DNA of 62,000 nucleotides from NCBI GenBank assembly GCA_002633005.1, contig NMRA01000014.1, forward strand, positions 624,970 through 686,969. Reading direction: 5' to 3'. This document shows positions 10,102 through 22,127 of this stretch, piece after piece. The stretch comes from Phoronis australis. Lineage: Eukaryota > Phoronida > Phoronidae. The notes beneath the pieces were generated by a model that saw only the letters and a program-made list of their open reading frames with translations, did not search any database and was not told the DNA's origin. How positions within the stretch are numbered: the stretch's first letter is position 1; each line of letters begins with the position of its first letter. Both the position numbers and the translations under genes were made by a program.

Positions 10102-11207
10102 GTGGGTTCGATATCACTGATTAGAAATTGGGATCTAATATTTTGCTGCGAATGATCACTACTCCGATGATTCACTAGTAAGAAGGGTAATTTATTTGCA
10201 CGTTCAAACTACTTTCCGACTGCTGTTAATAAGGGCAGTTACTCTTACCTGCAGAAAACAACGCGCGGGTACTATTGCACTTTGTTTTGGTTCCGTGCAC
10301 AGGTATATGAAATGGGGCTGCAAAGAATTTCTCATGGATACGGAAAATTGAGTATCATTTCTTACCACTACAAAGTTGTCTGCAGCATCTCAACCTGACA
10401 AACCGCAACGTAATCACGTACAAGACCAGATCAACCGATCAACTATCGTCCTCATAAAATGTAGAATTGCAGACTTGCGATTACTTGTATTACTTAATTG
10501 TTTGATTGTTTAGTGGCACAACCACAAATTTATACCATTGTGTAGTGCCTGCCAAGTTCCCAGAGCACCCACGGTGGTTCAACCAAGGAGTGTGGTTAGA
10601 ATAGAAGAGTTAACCCCACCATCTTGGTATTCTCCGCAATGGTTTTAGGTAGAAAAACTAGCGTCCCAAGTGGCAAATAAGCAACACTAAGTTAACGGCG
10701 CAATCCAAACTATGTAAATACTGATAAATTCATACTTTAATAGACGTTCGACATTCATCAGCAATAGAATTACTGTGTGATTGAAAATGGGTAAAAAATG
10801 TAAATTAACATAAACTCATCATCGAATGGGAATGAAAATGTGTGATTTGATTAATATTAAAGTGGATTTGCGTTCAGTCTCTTGAAGCTCCTTTCAAAAA
10901 CCATCATGGTTTTGTTTCATGTTTGAGTTCTAAGAGCAATTCCACATAAAAACCAGGTGGAGGGCTATATATGGAAAATCTTCAATTTTTTTAAACTAAA
11001 CAAATCAGCTGGCCGTGTCAAAAGAAACACGAGACTGATTTTTTAAGAGTTTCTGAGTTTTTTAACCCTTTTTACGAAGACTTTTTCTGAAAAATAGCAA
11101 ACAAAAGTGCTAGGAAGTAGATGACGTTTTGTCAGCAACAACACATCATCGCTTCACGCTATAGAAACAATAACTATATAGCAGAAAGAAGGAAGAATAA
11201 CTTACAC
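10102..11207. other. Region without recognised gene
   Basis: Non-coding sequence between the last FN3 exon and the Gypsy element, presumably the start of a further intron. No motif or repeat recognised. Confidence 0.6.
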
Positions 11208-11330
11208 CGCCAGATAAACTAGACAGTGAGTTGTAAGTTTAACGAATTTAATTCGCAGCCGACAATACAACGAGGCGGAACCGAAAGGGGACCCCACCAA
11301 AAGGGTCATACGAATAACATTGCAATGGCG
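11208..11330 (-). repeat. Gypsy 3' LTR (left copy)
   Basis: Direct repeat of 16256-16379. On the minus strand the shared block runs from CGCCATTGC to TATCTGGCG, with CGCCA/TGGCG as terminal inverted bases rather than the usual TG..CA, so the true borders may differ by a few bases. Confidence 0.7.
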
Positions 11331-11814
11331 TGATTGCCTTTTCTGTCACAGAAAATGAGGTAAACTTACACTAAGAACGGTTAGTAGAAAAAAATGGTAA
11401 ACACAGTGCTAATAAGATTCCCAGTTACTATGGCGTTAACAAATTACAAAGTAAAATCAGTCATAAAGCCAATCGTCCCTTTGCCAATGAAGTTTATGGC
11501 GCCGCCGTTGCGATATCATCTAGGCCTCTGGATGAGCAGGGAAGATGAGGGGTTTAACAGCAGGTGTTCTCGTAGAACCAAGCTGGGGGATGCATCAGGG
11601 GGAGGAACGATAGTGGATGGCACAGCTGGGGTGGCCTTTGGGCCACGTGAAGGTGGTACACCGTCGTTGTATCATGGAGCTAGATGGCAAGACGAGGGCA
11701 ACGATGAAACGGAAACTCGTTGTCGTCATCGTGGTCACAAGGGGCAGGGACAGGTGATGCAGCGGGAATGTCAGTAACCTCTGACGGAACACGGTAACAC
11801 TCTTTGCGTTAGAC

Positions 11815-13130
11815 CCGGTAAGAAGCATTAGGTAACTGATCTCCAGAAAATTTCCCAACATTCAACCTCACGCCATCGGAAGCAACCACGAGGTATCTTG
11901 GACGGGCTCTGGTCTTTTCCCTTTCAGAGTAGAGGTAAACGAGGTCGCCGATGGATTCGTCGTATTCTACTGCCTGGTTGGCCAAAGGAGCCTTGGATCG
12001 TGCACTGGGTCCATGGCTGATGGAGCATCGTTGTCGTTGGGAAGAGATCAACAAGTTTTCATGAACTGGTATTTGGCAATTGGTGAACTGGTCGCACTGA
12101 AACTACATCACTCTGGCAGACAATCCGGTGGAGCGAAGGCCGTTGATTAATCGAGCAACGGCAACGCCCAGGTGTAAGGAACTGCCAGCTCCATGCTGAT
12201 CACGCAGTAACTTGTGCGGCAAATCCTGTATGGCCTTCTCTGCGGCATTGTTATGGTTGGGATTCTTGATGCGTCCGATTTCAATTCAAATGCTATGACG
12301 TTCTAGGAGTTTGTCCTTTTGAAGAGCCTGGAAACTTGAAGCCGGATCTGTACGGATAACTGTACGAAGGCCGTCTAACGAGCGCAGTTCGGGATACATT
12401 TGGAGAAGATCATTTCGAAGATCCTCGTGGTGTTCAGTAGCAATGATAGAAGCCGCTGTGTAAGAAGAGACGCATTCTCGGAGTACCAATATAAGCTGTC
12501 GCTCGCGCTTCATGACGCCAGTTGAAAAAGACGTCCCAACGGTCGCAGCTGTTTCAGAGGTAATCTACAGGGTCGAGGTTTTGAGAAAGGAGCGCATTGA
12601 ACAACATTGATGGCACATGCGTGTGCAACGATCATTGGCAGACTCTAAATCAAGTGCAAAGATGTATCGTTGGGTAAAAAGTTTCAGTTGATGGGATGTG
12701 CTGTGATCCAGCCGTAAATGAAGTGCCGTAAGTAAGCCGTCCAAGATGGGACGTGGAACGATAATGCGTTCTTCAAGAGCGACGAGAGGCTTGTCCCGCC
12801 GAGCCACAAGTAAACCATCTGACGCGATAGTGGCGACGTTGAGATAGCGTTTGACGTCTCGAGCGTTGGTTTCTCTTTTGGAGGGCCGCGTCCCTTGAAT
12901 GAGATGAGAGTGTACTCGCCGTAACTCGGGATACTCGGACTGAATGGATAACAAAGATGACCTCGTGGTGAACGGAAGTTTGTGTTCTCCCTGAAGGACC
13001 TTGGCAGCAGTTGCACGGATCACCACACAATCTTCCTGAGTGTTCACGAAAGGGCACACTTGGCAAGAAGCGTCGGTGCACTCTGGGCTGTGGCGACTCG
13101 CAAAGTCGGGGATGATGTTAGTGGCACCAG
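11815..13130 (-). pseudogene. Gypsy integrase region
   Basis: Minus-strand fragments show the H-H-C-C zinc-binding module (MCHQC around 12610), part of the catalytic core (RTDPASSF near 12340, carrying one core aspartate) and the C-terminal segment containing GDLVYLYSERE and RPRYLVV (11830-11950). Integrase inserts the cDNA into host DNA. The pieces are in different frames, so no functional enzyme is encoded. Confidence 0.75.
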
Positions 13131-14560
13131 ATACGTGACGAACTATAGTGTTATAGCGAGATACGGTGGAGAGAAAAATCGACAAGAGAGGACTGACTGA
13201 GAATTCGCCCCTGCAGAGATTCTCGAAAGCTTGTACACAAGGCTTGCTGTATGATAGCAGGATGTGCTGACTGAATCAGATAAGGGCTAAAATGTTGCAC
13301 GGAAGCAGCAATGGCGAGAGCTTCAATTTCGCATGGGAGCCAAGTAACCTGACGTGATTTCAGTTTCGCACTGAAGAAGCTGCAAACACGTGGCGTGTCT
13401 TTACGTGAGAGATATTATGTACCAGCGATGCCCGGGTGTTTGGCGGAGGCAACCGTGACTATCCAGAACTGATCGTCCGGTCTGGGTAGAGTAATAGTCT
13501 TATGCGTGGACACTGCCGTTTGGGCTGAGGTGAAAGCAACGTGTAACTCATCGATCCAGGTAATGCGGTCTTTGGAATCGCATCCAGATATAGCGGAGTC
13601 CAGAGGGGCGATGAATGAAGCACAGGCAGGACTCTCGACATAGCTTTCACGGCTTCGATGAAGGATCTCATTTTCCAACAGTACCAGGTTTGGGACAAGA
13701 CGAGAGAGCAGCTATCTGATGTGAGCTAGCTTGTAATGAACCCATCTCCCAAATCCAGCCGAGGACTTCTGTGCGTCGTGGGCTATGACTGTCTTTGTAG
13801 GAGATAGACGGAGATCAACCGAGGACAATGCATATAGCGCCCCTTTCCAGTTGGTTATCAAGTCTGTGATAGTCTGACCACCACGGTATAGATAGTCAGA
13901 AAGCTTGGTGACGGCTCCTTCTTCCAAAATCTCTCCCAATACACGACACGTCAACTCTTTCAAAGCGGTTTCCGAACCGGGCATATCCATGGCGCAACGT
14001 ACGTAGACACGGATACCTCGGAAGGGTGTGGATACGCCACAATAATCATGGACTCTCGTGACAAAGGAATTTGATAGAAGGCAATCGTAAGATCAGTGTT
14101 TATGATGAACTTCCATTGAGCAAACTTCCGAAACACGGAATCTTCTTTAGGCATCAGAGATGGTTGGGGCTTGGCGTACCGGCCGACGTCTGAAAACGCT
14201 GTAACTTAACGAAAACTTCCTGTGAGGCGTCTTGACTAGAAACGAGGGATTAAGCTATTATACTGTAATACCAACATCCTCTGGACGGGCGGATACTCCC
14301 AGGAGCTCTAGCTCGTTGAATTTTTGTTGCGATTCCAGGAGCTTGTCCTTAGAGTATAGGGGGAGACGACCTTTCCTCAGTGGGGGTTGCGTAGGACCCA
14401 TGTTGACAACGGCCTCGAACAGGCCTGCGGCGCCGTTGTACCCAGGGTATTGCGGATCAAATACATGAGCAAATTCGCGATGCAGGGCGTGGAACCTGTC
14501 CCAATCTGCAGCATGTAGAATATTGTCGGGATCGACGGCAACAGAGCGATGATGATCCAA
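13130..14560 (-). pseudogene. Gypsy reverse transcriptase and RNase H region
   Basis: Recognisable RT pieces on the minus strand include [32 protein letters not shown], the [11 protein letters not shown] segment and SDYLYRGG at about 13880-13900. In this Gypsy group the last motif normally reads as an aspartate pair followed by LY; here the second aspartate is tyrosine. RNase H begins near 13450 with IVTVASAKHPG, where the usual first catalytic aspartate is valine, and ends at HVSGATNIIPDFASRH near 13130. At least three frame breaks separate the pieces, so the polymerase is dead on several counts. Confidence 0.78.
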
Positions 14561-14915
14561 GGCAGTTTTGGGGGATTAAGTACATTGGGTGGCTGTCGGG
14601 GATCCAGATGGAACCTGCAAAGGAGGAACACGACGTGTACCTGGAAAAACTCCTCATCTCGTCGCAAAAATCGTGATTCGTCGGTGTCGTTGAACAGGCG
14701 AATCTTGCCATTAGTCGGAGCAAAAATGGCGGGTTGTGGGCATAGCTGGGAAACACCCGTGGAGCGGAGGCTAATGCTGTCGCAGCGAGGTTCGATTGCA
14801 AGATGTTCTTCAGGATCGGTGAAATCGGACGGGGCCTTCAACTCAAGACAATCACCAGGCCAGATGGCTGTCTCGTGAGGTGGACCAGAAATACGTGGGA
14901 CAGCCGTGCTGTGGG

Positions 14916-15122
14916 TCATTGGTGTTGGTTTACGGGTTGGTCGTAAGTGTATGTATATCCGTCGGCCAACGTGATAACCCTACGAGCAGGTGGTACTGAA
15001 ATGTCGTTGCAAGTCATAAATTGTGTTGCTGCCAAGACGTTTACGTCAAGGGAATCGATAACAAGACCGTGAAAAACGAAGGAATGGTTGTCTCGTGTGA
15101 AGACAAGTCCATTTTCCACCAC
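14916..15122 (-). pseudogene. Gypsy protease-region fragment
   Basis: A 68-residue frame (containing VIDSLDVNVLAATQF) occupies the place between gag and RT where the retroviral-type aspartic protease lies. The DTG/DSG catalytic triplet was not found in frame, so the assignment rests on position and the overall protease-tail look. Confidence 0.45.
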
Positions 15123-15439
15123 AACCTGTAGAGTAGATGTAACATCGGCCTGCTAGGCGGTTTGGGAATTTATACGAACTTCCGCGCCCAACGAACGTGC
15201 ACAACAATCAATTGTCAAACGCACGGGGTTTGATCAACAAATGTGTCGAGATAAGGAGACTGGACTATTATGTGGACGCGAAACGCGACAGCGGAGTCAA
15301 GACAAAACTGCTCGCAAGATATTTTATCTTGAGCGAAGTCCTCCTCGGTGGCGTCGTCAACGTCGGTGGACCGGGCCTTGAGAAAGGCGCATTTGTCGTC
15401 AGGCGGGAGGAACGGGCCCCGAGAGAAGAAGTTGTCCAA

Positions 15440-16235
15440 GGGATTGCGGGAAGCGGTGGTGCATAAGACGCACGACGGGGTTATGCGGCGGCGAGGGGAG
15501 TTTTGTCTTCGAGCTGGTTATGCGCATGGAGCGAGTGTCCCCGATGCACCTAAGCTCATCAAGTAGTGAGTTCATAGCTTGAGAAATTTCAGTCTTAATG
15601 GAGGCAAGGGACTTTTTGAGCAACTTCGCGTCGTAACGTTGCTTAACAAGTTGGGTAAACCTGGGTTGAGCATCTGTACCCATAGGAACACAATAGTCTT
15701 TCGAGGGAGGGAGTCATGTCTTCGTCGATGTCGACAGCTTCGCCATGATGCAATATGCCACACCCAACGGTGAGTAAGTTTTCCTCAAAAAAGAAGTGAG
15801 GCGCTGGAATAGGTCTTCAGGACGTTCTTTTGGATCCAATGATATGAGTCCCAGATCTAAGAAATGTGCTCCTGTGGAAGCAAATCCGAAATGTTGGCGG
15901 ATTTTCTACCAAATGTCCTGGACAGAGGTGGATGAATTCACGATAGAATAACGGGATATGACTGGACAAAAATTAGCAATTTGTCCCACCATGAGCTCTA
16001 AATGAGCCGGTTTCTTGTGAGCAGAACGCCGCTGCGGTTATGAAGTGTCGTCGGGGTCGTAGGTCAGACCACGCAGTGGATCAGCGGCTGTTTTTTGAGC
16101 CAACTAATGCAGTCGACAAGAAATGGAGCAAACAGAGGGTCCAATGAAAGGATGTTTAATGAATTTTGCCTCCAGCAATCAAATGAAGTCATGGTCTCAT
16201 TTTAGTTAGAGGCCACTGTTTTGGAGCTCGGGTTG
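15440..16235 (-). pseudogene. Gypsy gag remnant
   Basis: Minus-strand translation in shifting frames gives capsid-like phrases: SLDPLFAPFLVD and WLKK (about 16090-16170), [14 protein letters not shown] and RPEDLFQRL (about 15800-15890). These match the W...L, R-x-L and QRL pattern of Gypsy capsids, which assemble the particle. Stops and frameshifts break it. Confidence 0.65.
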
Positions 16236-16255
16236 TAGCCATGTCGCTGCAACCA

Positions 16256-16379
16256 CGCCAGATAAATTAGACAATGAGTTGTTGGTTTAAGGAGCTTAAT
16301 TCGCAGCCGACAATACAACGAGGCGGAAGCGGAAAGGGACCCACCAAACACAGTCGTACGAAATAACAATGCAATGGCG
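16256..16379 (-). repeat. Gypsy 5' LTR (right copy)
   Basis: Direct repeat of 11208-11330. The two copies differ at a number of positions, implying an old insertion. Confidence 0.7.
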
Positions 16380-17929
16380 CACGCAAAAGTAGTTCGGATG
16401 GATTGATTGATTTTTTATGTCCTCCCATTTTCGTCTACAAAACTATCATTTTCACTCCTTATTATCAAGGCCAATTTACACATTTTATCTCTCTCCCAAA
16501 TCTATATCGGATTCTTTTGGAACATGAGTTAACTTTCATCTGTTACTGCTGCCTTTGTTCAGCCTATTGCGAGAATAAAAATCTTGTCTCTTTAATAGTT
16601 TTTGTGCAGTCAGTTTTTTACATAACTCACACATTTGTCTGCCAATCTGTGACTGTCAGTTAGATTAAAAGACTCTAGGAGGCGCTACTCGATTGTGCAA
16701 TTACCTATCGACCAAGATGGAAGTGGAACAATTATCACTCGTTTTGCTACAAGTACATCAGTCAAAGGAGATCATGGGAAGCTGAATGAGAGATTTCCTT
16801 CGCTGATTTTCAGTTTTGCTGGTGCAAAAATAAAAATACCTATTATAGGATTACAGAACTCAAAAAATCAATTTTAATGTACTGATGAGGTAATAATACA
16901 ACAACCATCACCATCTCATATTTCAGAGAATCAGGTTTTATCCTTATTAATAGTGCCCATTACCCCTTGCCGTAATGGACTAAGAATCCCAAGCACTGCC
17001 TGCAGTGCATGCTGGTCTTTTTTTAGACCTCCTGGACAAAACCCCTAATATGCGCTTGAAAAGGGTATTCTCAATTTATTAGCAAAGGTCACACTAAAAC
17101 TAATCACGATCTAAAAGATCACAAGTGAAAAGAGGACGGAGGATTCTAGCAGAAGTGTCGTGTTATTAGATATACAATGGGTCACGCAGTGCTTCTTGTA
17201 CTACACAAAAGCGCCTGAGGATAGCAAAAGTGCGCCAATGGAATTTGTAATTTCAGAAAAATAACAGGTACGGATATTTCCGATTGAAAACATAATACTT
17301 TCAGTGATAACTAAGTTACCGGCTTTCCAAACCAGTATTTAAGCAATCGGGTGTTGTTGCGACTTACCAGCTAAAAGTTTCATAATATGTAAATTCCGTT
17401 CATGCGGTGGACTCAAAACCACAGTTTCTTGAAGGTATGCTAGGTTTAGTGTATGATGCATTTCCACACGACACTTCAAAAGACTGCATTTTGTTTGCTC
17501 AGTACACATGTCTAAAATAGACATTTCTCAAAACTAAATAATCACTCCTTTAAAAATCTCAGTAGTTTCACTTCCTTTAGAATCATCCATGCAGGCCATC
17601 CTAACCGTCTAACTGGATAGGCCTATCAGGTTTGTGCACCTGGGCAGTCAGTAAGTCCAAAGTCGTTAGCGAGAGCTTATACATCATTCTAAAGTCATGG
17701 CCTGTTGACCCAGGCCAGCAGTTGTGATAAATATGAAGTAACTTTTTAGCAATTGCACCAACAGGAACTAACAAATCAAACTGGCCAGAAATCCATTGCG
17801 ACATGTGAAAGTCAACGCGAACTCTCCAGCTCTGGCAAGAATCAATTGTAATCCCGATATACTTTCAAACTTCTGAGGCACTTTGCACGACCTCAGATGA
17901 CTTCTGACGTCTTTAACACAGCTGATGCT
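16380..17929. other. Region without recognised gene
   Basis: No exon, repeat or element identified. The 17601-17929 part may be the decayed tail of the minus-strand remnant to its right. Confidence 0.55.
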
Positions 17930-19070
17930 GGGCCACCAATGATAGATTTGCAGAACACACACCTTGGGTTGCTCTGGATAAAGCACTTGACTATCTGTAA
18001 TGTGTAAAATCTAGTCATTGTTTTGTAATGCAACGCCATTAATGATAACCCAGCAAGCATTTCCTTAGACATAGCAGCCCTCAAATGTGTCTTCACACGC
18101 ACGAGCACGGACAATGGTTTCTGCCTCACAGGATCCAATTAAAAGAGGATACACATCCTATCAATATGCGTCGTGGAACTCATTCAACCTGTCCGCTTCC
18201 TCGTGGTCGCCTTGGAGATGGGCAGGTTTTGTCACCATGAGGTGCATTTTATCGTCTGGAAAGAACTGGTAGCAGTCACCACCGCGGGAAACAAACAAGG
18301 TTTTCTGACCAAACGCATGTCAGTTTATTCCTGAACTCGGTGTTGTTAAGGAGCGTTTGAACTCATTTGCATAGTTCGATCAGGCCCTGCTATGGCATAC
18401 ATAAAATTTATTTCTTCACGTTCTTTCCGTTTACTGCCAATGGCTGAGATTGCAACGTACTAGTCCCCGAAAAGCCAAACGGTAACATCGATAGTGCAAC
18501 TGATCCGTAAGTTAAGTGCCTGTTCTCGTTTGTGAGATAACTGATTGTACATGCACATGTACAATTCTGCCATCAAATTCCCTCACGTAGCCCTGTAGCA
18601 AGTTTCCATCTGTTATAGTTCTTTCTGGAACAATTCAAGGTTTTTCAGCATAGCACATTTTTTGATTTGACGTAAGCTCTATCACAGTGAGCAAGTGATA
18701 ACGGATATGATGTGTCTGGATGTGAGAGAAAAAGTTTTTGGAGGTCTAAGTCTGTCCTCTCTGCTACAACCACAATTTAGTGTATGAAAAATATCTCCGA
18801 GGCTCTCTAGATTTGCCTTGTTTCTCTTTGATGCCGATGACTTCGCTATCAGCAACGATATTTTTGACAGCTGCACGTTTCACTGGTCAAAGAAACCTGT
18901 TGCTGTCGTTTTCCCATTGGTGTTGGAATTTTTCACTAGCATCATGACCTCAGATCAGCGCATGGATCAGGTAGTCTTCCGGTGTTTGGGATGCTGCTTG
19001 GCCAATTGCGATATTAAGCAAACCAGGTGGAGCATCGTACGCAAACGGATTGCAGAAATTGTTGATTATT
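17930..19070 (-). pseudogene. Minus-strand remnants: DHEEAD-motif family joined to hAT-like C-terminus
   Basis: On the minus strand, from right to left, frames with stops give NPFAYDAPPG and GQAASQTPEDYL (about 18990-19060), then GGDCYQFFPDD and GDHEEADRL (18185-18290). That CDHEEADTR-type motif belongs to an uncharacterised transposon-associated protein family common in animal genomes. Less than 100 bases further on, a different signature appears: RVKTHLRAAMSKEMLAGLSL followed by FIQSNPRCVF (17970-18110), resembling the C-terminal dimerisation block of hAT transposases. Each piece is interrupted by stops or frame changes. The join may be a deletion or nested insertion. Assignment is by motif memory only. 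Confidence 0.5.
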
Positions 19071-20007
19071 ACACAAGTGATGCCATTTGCCGTTATCTTT
19101 TTTCATCTTTAAGGACTGCACTGTTTCGATCTTCAAATTCATGCTTTATGCTGCAACCCGGTTAACGGCGATTAACGGACTGTTCCAAACAGAGGTCAAC
19201 AGCCTCCTCCTACGTTGCACTGTGAGCGCGCCGTTTTCCTGCACTTCACATAATATTGGGTCTGCGAATTTCAACTTTTGGTAGAATAATGTTCGCTATC
19301 TTCGCGGTTCAGGGCAAAGAATACATCTAGCATTGTCGTGAAAATGTTGAAAAAGCCAGTGACGTCATTTGTCTTGACGCATCTCTGGAGTTCTCGCTGT
19401 TGATGAGAAAGACGTAGATTGCCCAAAACAGAGAAGGTGTGCCAAATTTGTCATTCAATTATTGTATGCAATGAAGGTAGTTGGAGCTCAAAAATTACGC
19501 AGGCGACAGCAAAAGATGCTAATCGATTATTCCTCGTTTTAGTATTTGTGTCAAATGAACATGTGGTTTTGGATAAAATTCGTCCAAAAACAGAGGGAGG
19601 TAGCTTAGACTGGTAGAGCTACGAAAATTGAGATTCGTGCAAACATAATGTTACTTCCGTCAAGGACGGGCTTTTAGGTTTTGTTTTTAATAGTGAATCG
19701 GGTGGAGAGTATTCCGCTTTTGTCGCATAGACATGTGAGATCGCTCCAACCTCAGGCGCAATGTTTCTGGTTTTCATGCCATGACGTGAATTTTGCGGAA
19801 AAATCTCTCACTGTATGTCGTTCGGACTAACCAGTGTTATTGAACATCAAAGTGCCTGGTTCCTCAATGTGGTGTTTATTCAGTGTAAATGGGCTCATGA
19901 TGAAATTTGGTTTCGACTCTTTGTAAAGCATCTGACGGGGGGCACTCCACAGCTCAAATTGTCGGGCATCTTTCTGCTGTGACATGTGCAATTATGCTGA
20001 ACACCGT

Positions 20008-20265
20008 GCAATTGGTTTCAAACGGTTACATGAAGATTGACCTAGCTAAACTCAGGTATTTGGGCGTACATGTATTTGGCGGGGCTGACACACCATTATA
20101 TTTTTTGTCACTATTTATTCCTTATTCCTGTGCTTACGCTAAATATTTGCAAATGGTTTCATGCGGTTACCTCTTAGGTTGTTCTAACTCATTTCAGGTA
20201 TTTGGGCGTGTCTGGAAGGGGGGGGGGTATGCTGAATATCATGCAATTGGTTTCAAACGGTTACG
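20008..20265 (+). repeat. Short diverged repeats with poly-G tract
   Basis: The phrase GCAATTGGTTTCAAACGGTTAC occurs with few changes at 20008, 20149 and 20243, followed each time by related text including CAGGTATTTGGGCGT. A poly-G run lies at about 20219-20227. The spacing is unequal (141 and 94 bases). Nothing coding is seen from 19100 to 21489. Confidence 0.6.
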
Positions 20266-20786
20266 TGGTGGGTTGATGTAGCTCAACTCGAGTATATGGT
20301 CGTGTCAGGCGGGAATAACCCACACTAGATTTGTCTGGCAGTGTCTATTCGTGATAATTGGGGTCAGGGTGAATATTTCACAACTGTTTTTACGCACTTA
20401 CTTTTTGGTTTGATCTAGAACAAATTTTACCCTATTCATAATTGCCTGGCTGATACTCCCCACCACTGAAATTGCCTGGCAGTGACCTATATTGAAACAT
20501 TGGATTACGTAATCGTATACCGACAACCCAGAGCACTTAGCATAGAGGTACCAACACTTGACTATAGGAACACTTAGAGTCCACTTCAGTATATACAGAA
20601 AATGTACCTCGAATATATGAGCTAGCTCCTTTTTTTGGGCTTAGTTTTTTAGTTTATGACGAGCCCTTTCCAGGGGATAGTTTGTCTGTCATGTATCATT
20701 CTGTGTTCATTGCCATGCAATTGTTGTTTATGAGTCTGCCGGTACCTCAAATATCTAATGTAGCTCAAACTTTCAATGGCATACCA

Positions 20787-20830
20787 GTAGCGGATCTACG
20801 GGGGGTTCAGGAGGTTTAACCCCCCCTCGG
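20787..20830 (+). repeat. MITE-type terminal sequence (one end)
   Basis: AGTAGCGGATCTACGGGGGG resembles the ends of the two short elements at 26564-26728 and 32398-32620. No matching right end was found nearby; a long poly-G run lies at 20940-20951. Confidence 0.35.
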
Positions 20831-21489
20831 GCCAGGACCCAAAAATATGAAAAACAAAAAAACAAAAACGTCTCCAGCAAAATAAAAGCGACACCGCCAG
20901 CGTGTGTAAACCTCAAGTAAACCAACTTGGAAAAAATGAGGGGGGGGGGGGAGTTCACTCTGAAAATATATATTTTTTGCATTGTGAATTGGTGTTATGA
21001 AAATCAACGCTTTTCGAGTCTTCGTGACTCATCGGCAAAACCCCGGAGATCAATTGTGCGCGCGCTTCCGTCGACACTTCTGAAGTAGACTAACCAAGTA
21101 TTTTAGATGGATCCACCGCTGAAAGAGCAGCTCTATAGTTGATTTCTTTAGGTAACTAGTTTCTTTCTCTAACATATGTTTTGATTTGATTAGGGGAAAT
21201 ACTGTGGTGCCGCAACCCTGATATTCAGGCGAATTGACGTGCAACGTTTTTACCTCATCTGTCATGCCGTGTCATCCTATTACACACCACACTTTTTTTA
21301 ACTGGTGTATAATAAAGTTGTCTTCCGCAATATCACACAGTGTACATGTTCATGTAATACTTTTGAAAAAAAAACTCGTTTTCCAAAGAATTGCTATTGT
21401 GGCGGGCGCCGTGGTCTGGTCGCGAGTCTGTTTGAAGATGCAGTCTAACAAGTTATGTCAACACAAGGAATGACCAAGGAGGCACTCAC

Positions 21490-21666
21490 ATTGACAAAAT
21501 GACCCCATTCGCGAACACTGTACAGTGCCAGAAATTTGCTGGGAGGCTGTATTAACACAACAAAGTCTTTCGGGACTCGTGCGATGTTCAATAGACCTCC
21601 TAAGGAGCCCGAAATGCCTTCCTCAACACCTACCGTCTTTCTACCTATAATAAGCACCACTGCCAT
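21490..21666 (-). CDS. Possible first exon of unknown gene
   Basis: An open minus-strand frame begins at an ATG (21666) and ends at a consensus-like donor (AAT|GTGAGT) at 21490, encoding 59 residues with the segments VVLIIGRKTV and PKDFVVLIQPPSKF. I do not recognise it. The hAT-like fragment just to the right is on the opposite strand, so it is probably unrelated. It could be a chance ORF. Confidence 0.25.
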
Positions 21667-21846
21667 TTTCTACACTGGGAATTTCTGCAGACAGGCCAAA
21701 CCGACGAAACGCCCATGCTAATGGGCATTTATTTGATGTTAGTACTTCGGGTTTCAAGCGTTCAGACTTTGGGACGTTTATTTCGAAAACTGCAAGAGAT
21801 GCAAATGGGTCCTAGGATACATCGTCAAGGTTTGAAGTAGTCCGTG

Positions 21847-22127
21847 ATGAAAGGATCAAATTTAGTTGCGCATGCTATAAGTCTTTTGAATGGACTTGGT
21901 AACCTCAGGGGGCTTAGTGCCAACTGAGCTACGAAACGAGATGCTGACATTGTAGAGGCGTACAAGCTCATCACAGCAGTTGACGAAGTGCAAGTGTTGG
22001 GAACAAACATCAAAGATGTCTGGGTAGAATGGTTCCAAGACGAGCAAACCATTGGATCCGATATACAGATTCCTTGGCAGCCTAGACAACAGAAAGATAG
22101 GACCAACGTTCCTGGAGAAACACCCAG
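21847..22127 (+). pseudogene. hAT/DUF4371-like transposase-derived fragment
   Basis: One plus frame from the ATG at 21847 reads through to a possible donor (CCCAG|GTAATA), with a single TGA at 21925-21927. It contains NLVAHAISLLNGLGNL, ADIVEAYKLI, VEWFQDEQ and, near the end, PRQQKDRTNVPGETP. The last block is characteristic of hAT-derived proteins of the P52rIPK/DUF4371 type, where PRxxxRQxxRxNxPxxTP precedes the catalytic core. The core itself is missing. The single stop and isolated position make it a broken fragment. Confidence 0.55.

Larger units (their letters stand above)
11208..16379 (-). mobile_element. Decayed Gypsy (Ty3-type) LTR retrotransposon
   Basis: The 5.2-kb element lies on the minus strand between two similar direct repeats of about 124 bases. 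Read on the minus strand the order is gag, protease region, reverse transcriptase, RNase H, zinc-binding and core integrase, integrase C-terminus. All parts carry frameshifts or stops. Base composition is visibly more GC-rich than its flanks. Immediately inside the right repeat the minus strand starts with TGG (TGGTTGCAGCGAC), a reasonable primer-binding site. A 5-base target duplication could not be fixed because the LTR edges are uncertain. Confidence 0.85.

Noticed and set aside
11394-11777. Plus-strand ORFs across 11.4-15.8 kb
   Set aside because: They are antisense shadows of the GC-rich Gypsy element on the minus strand.
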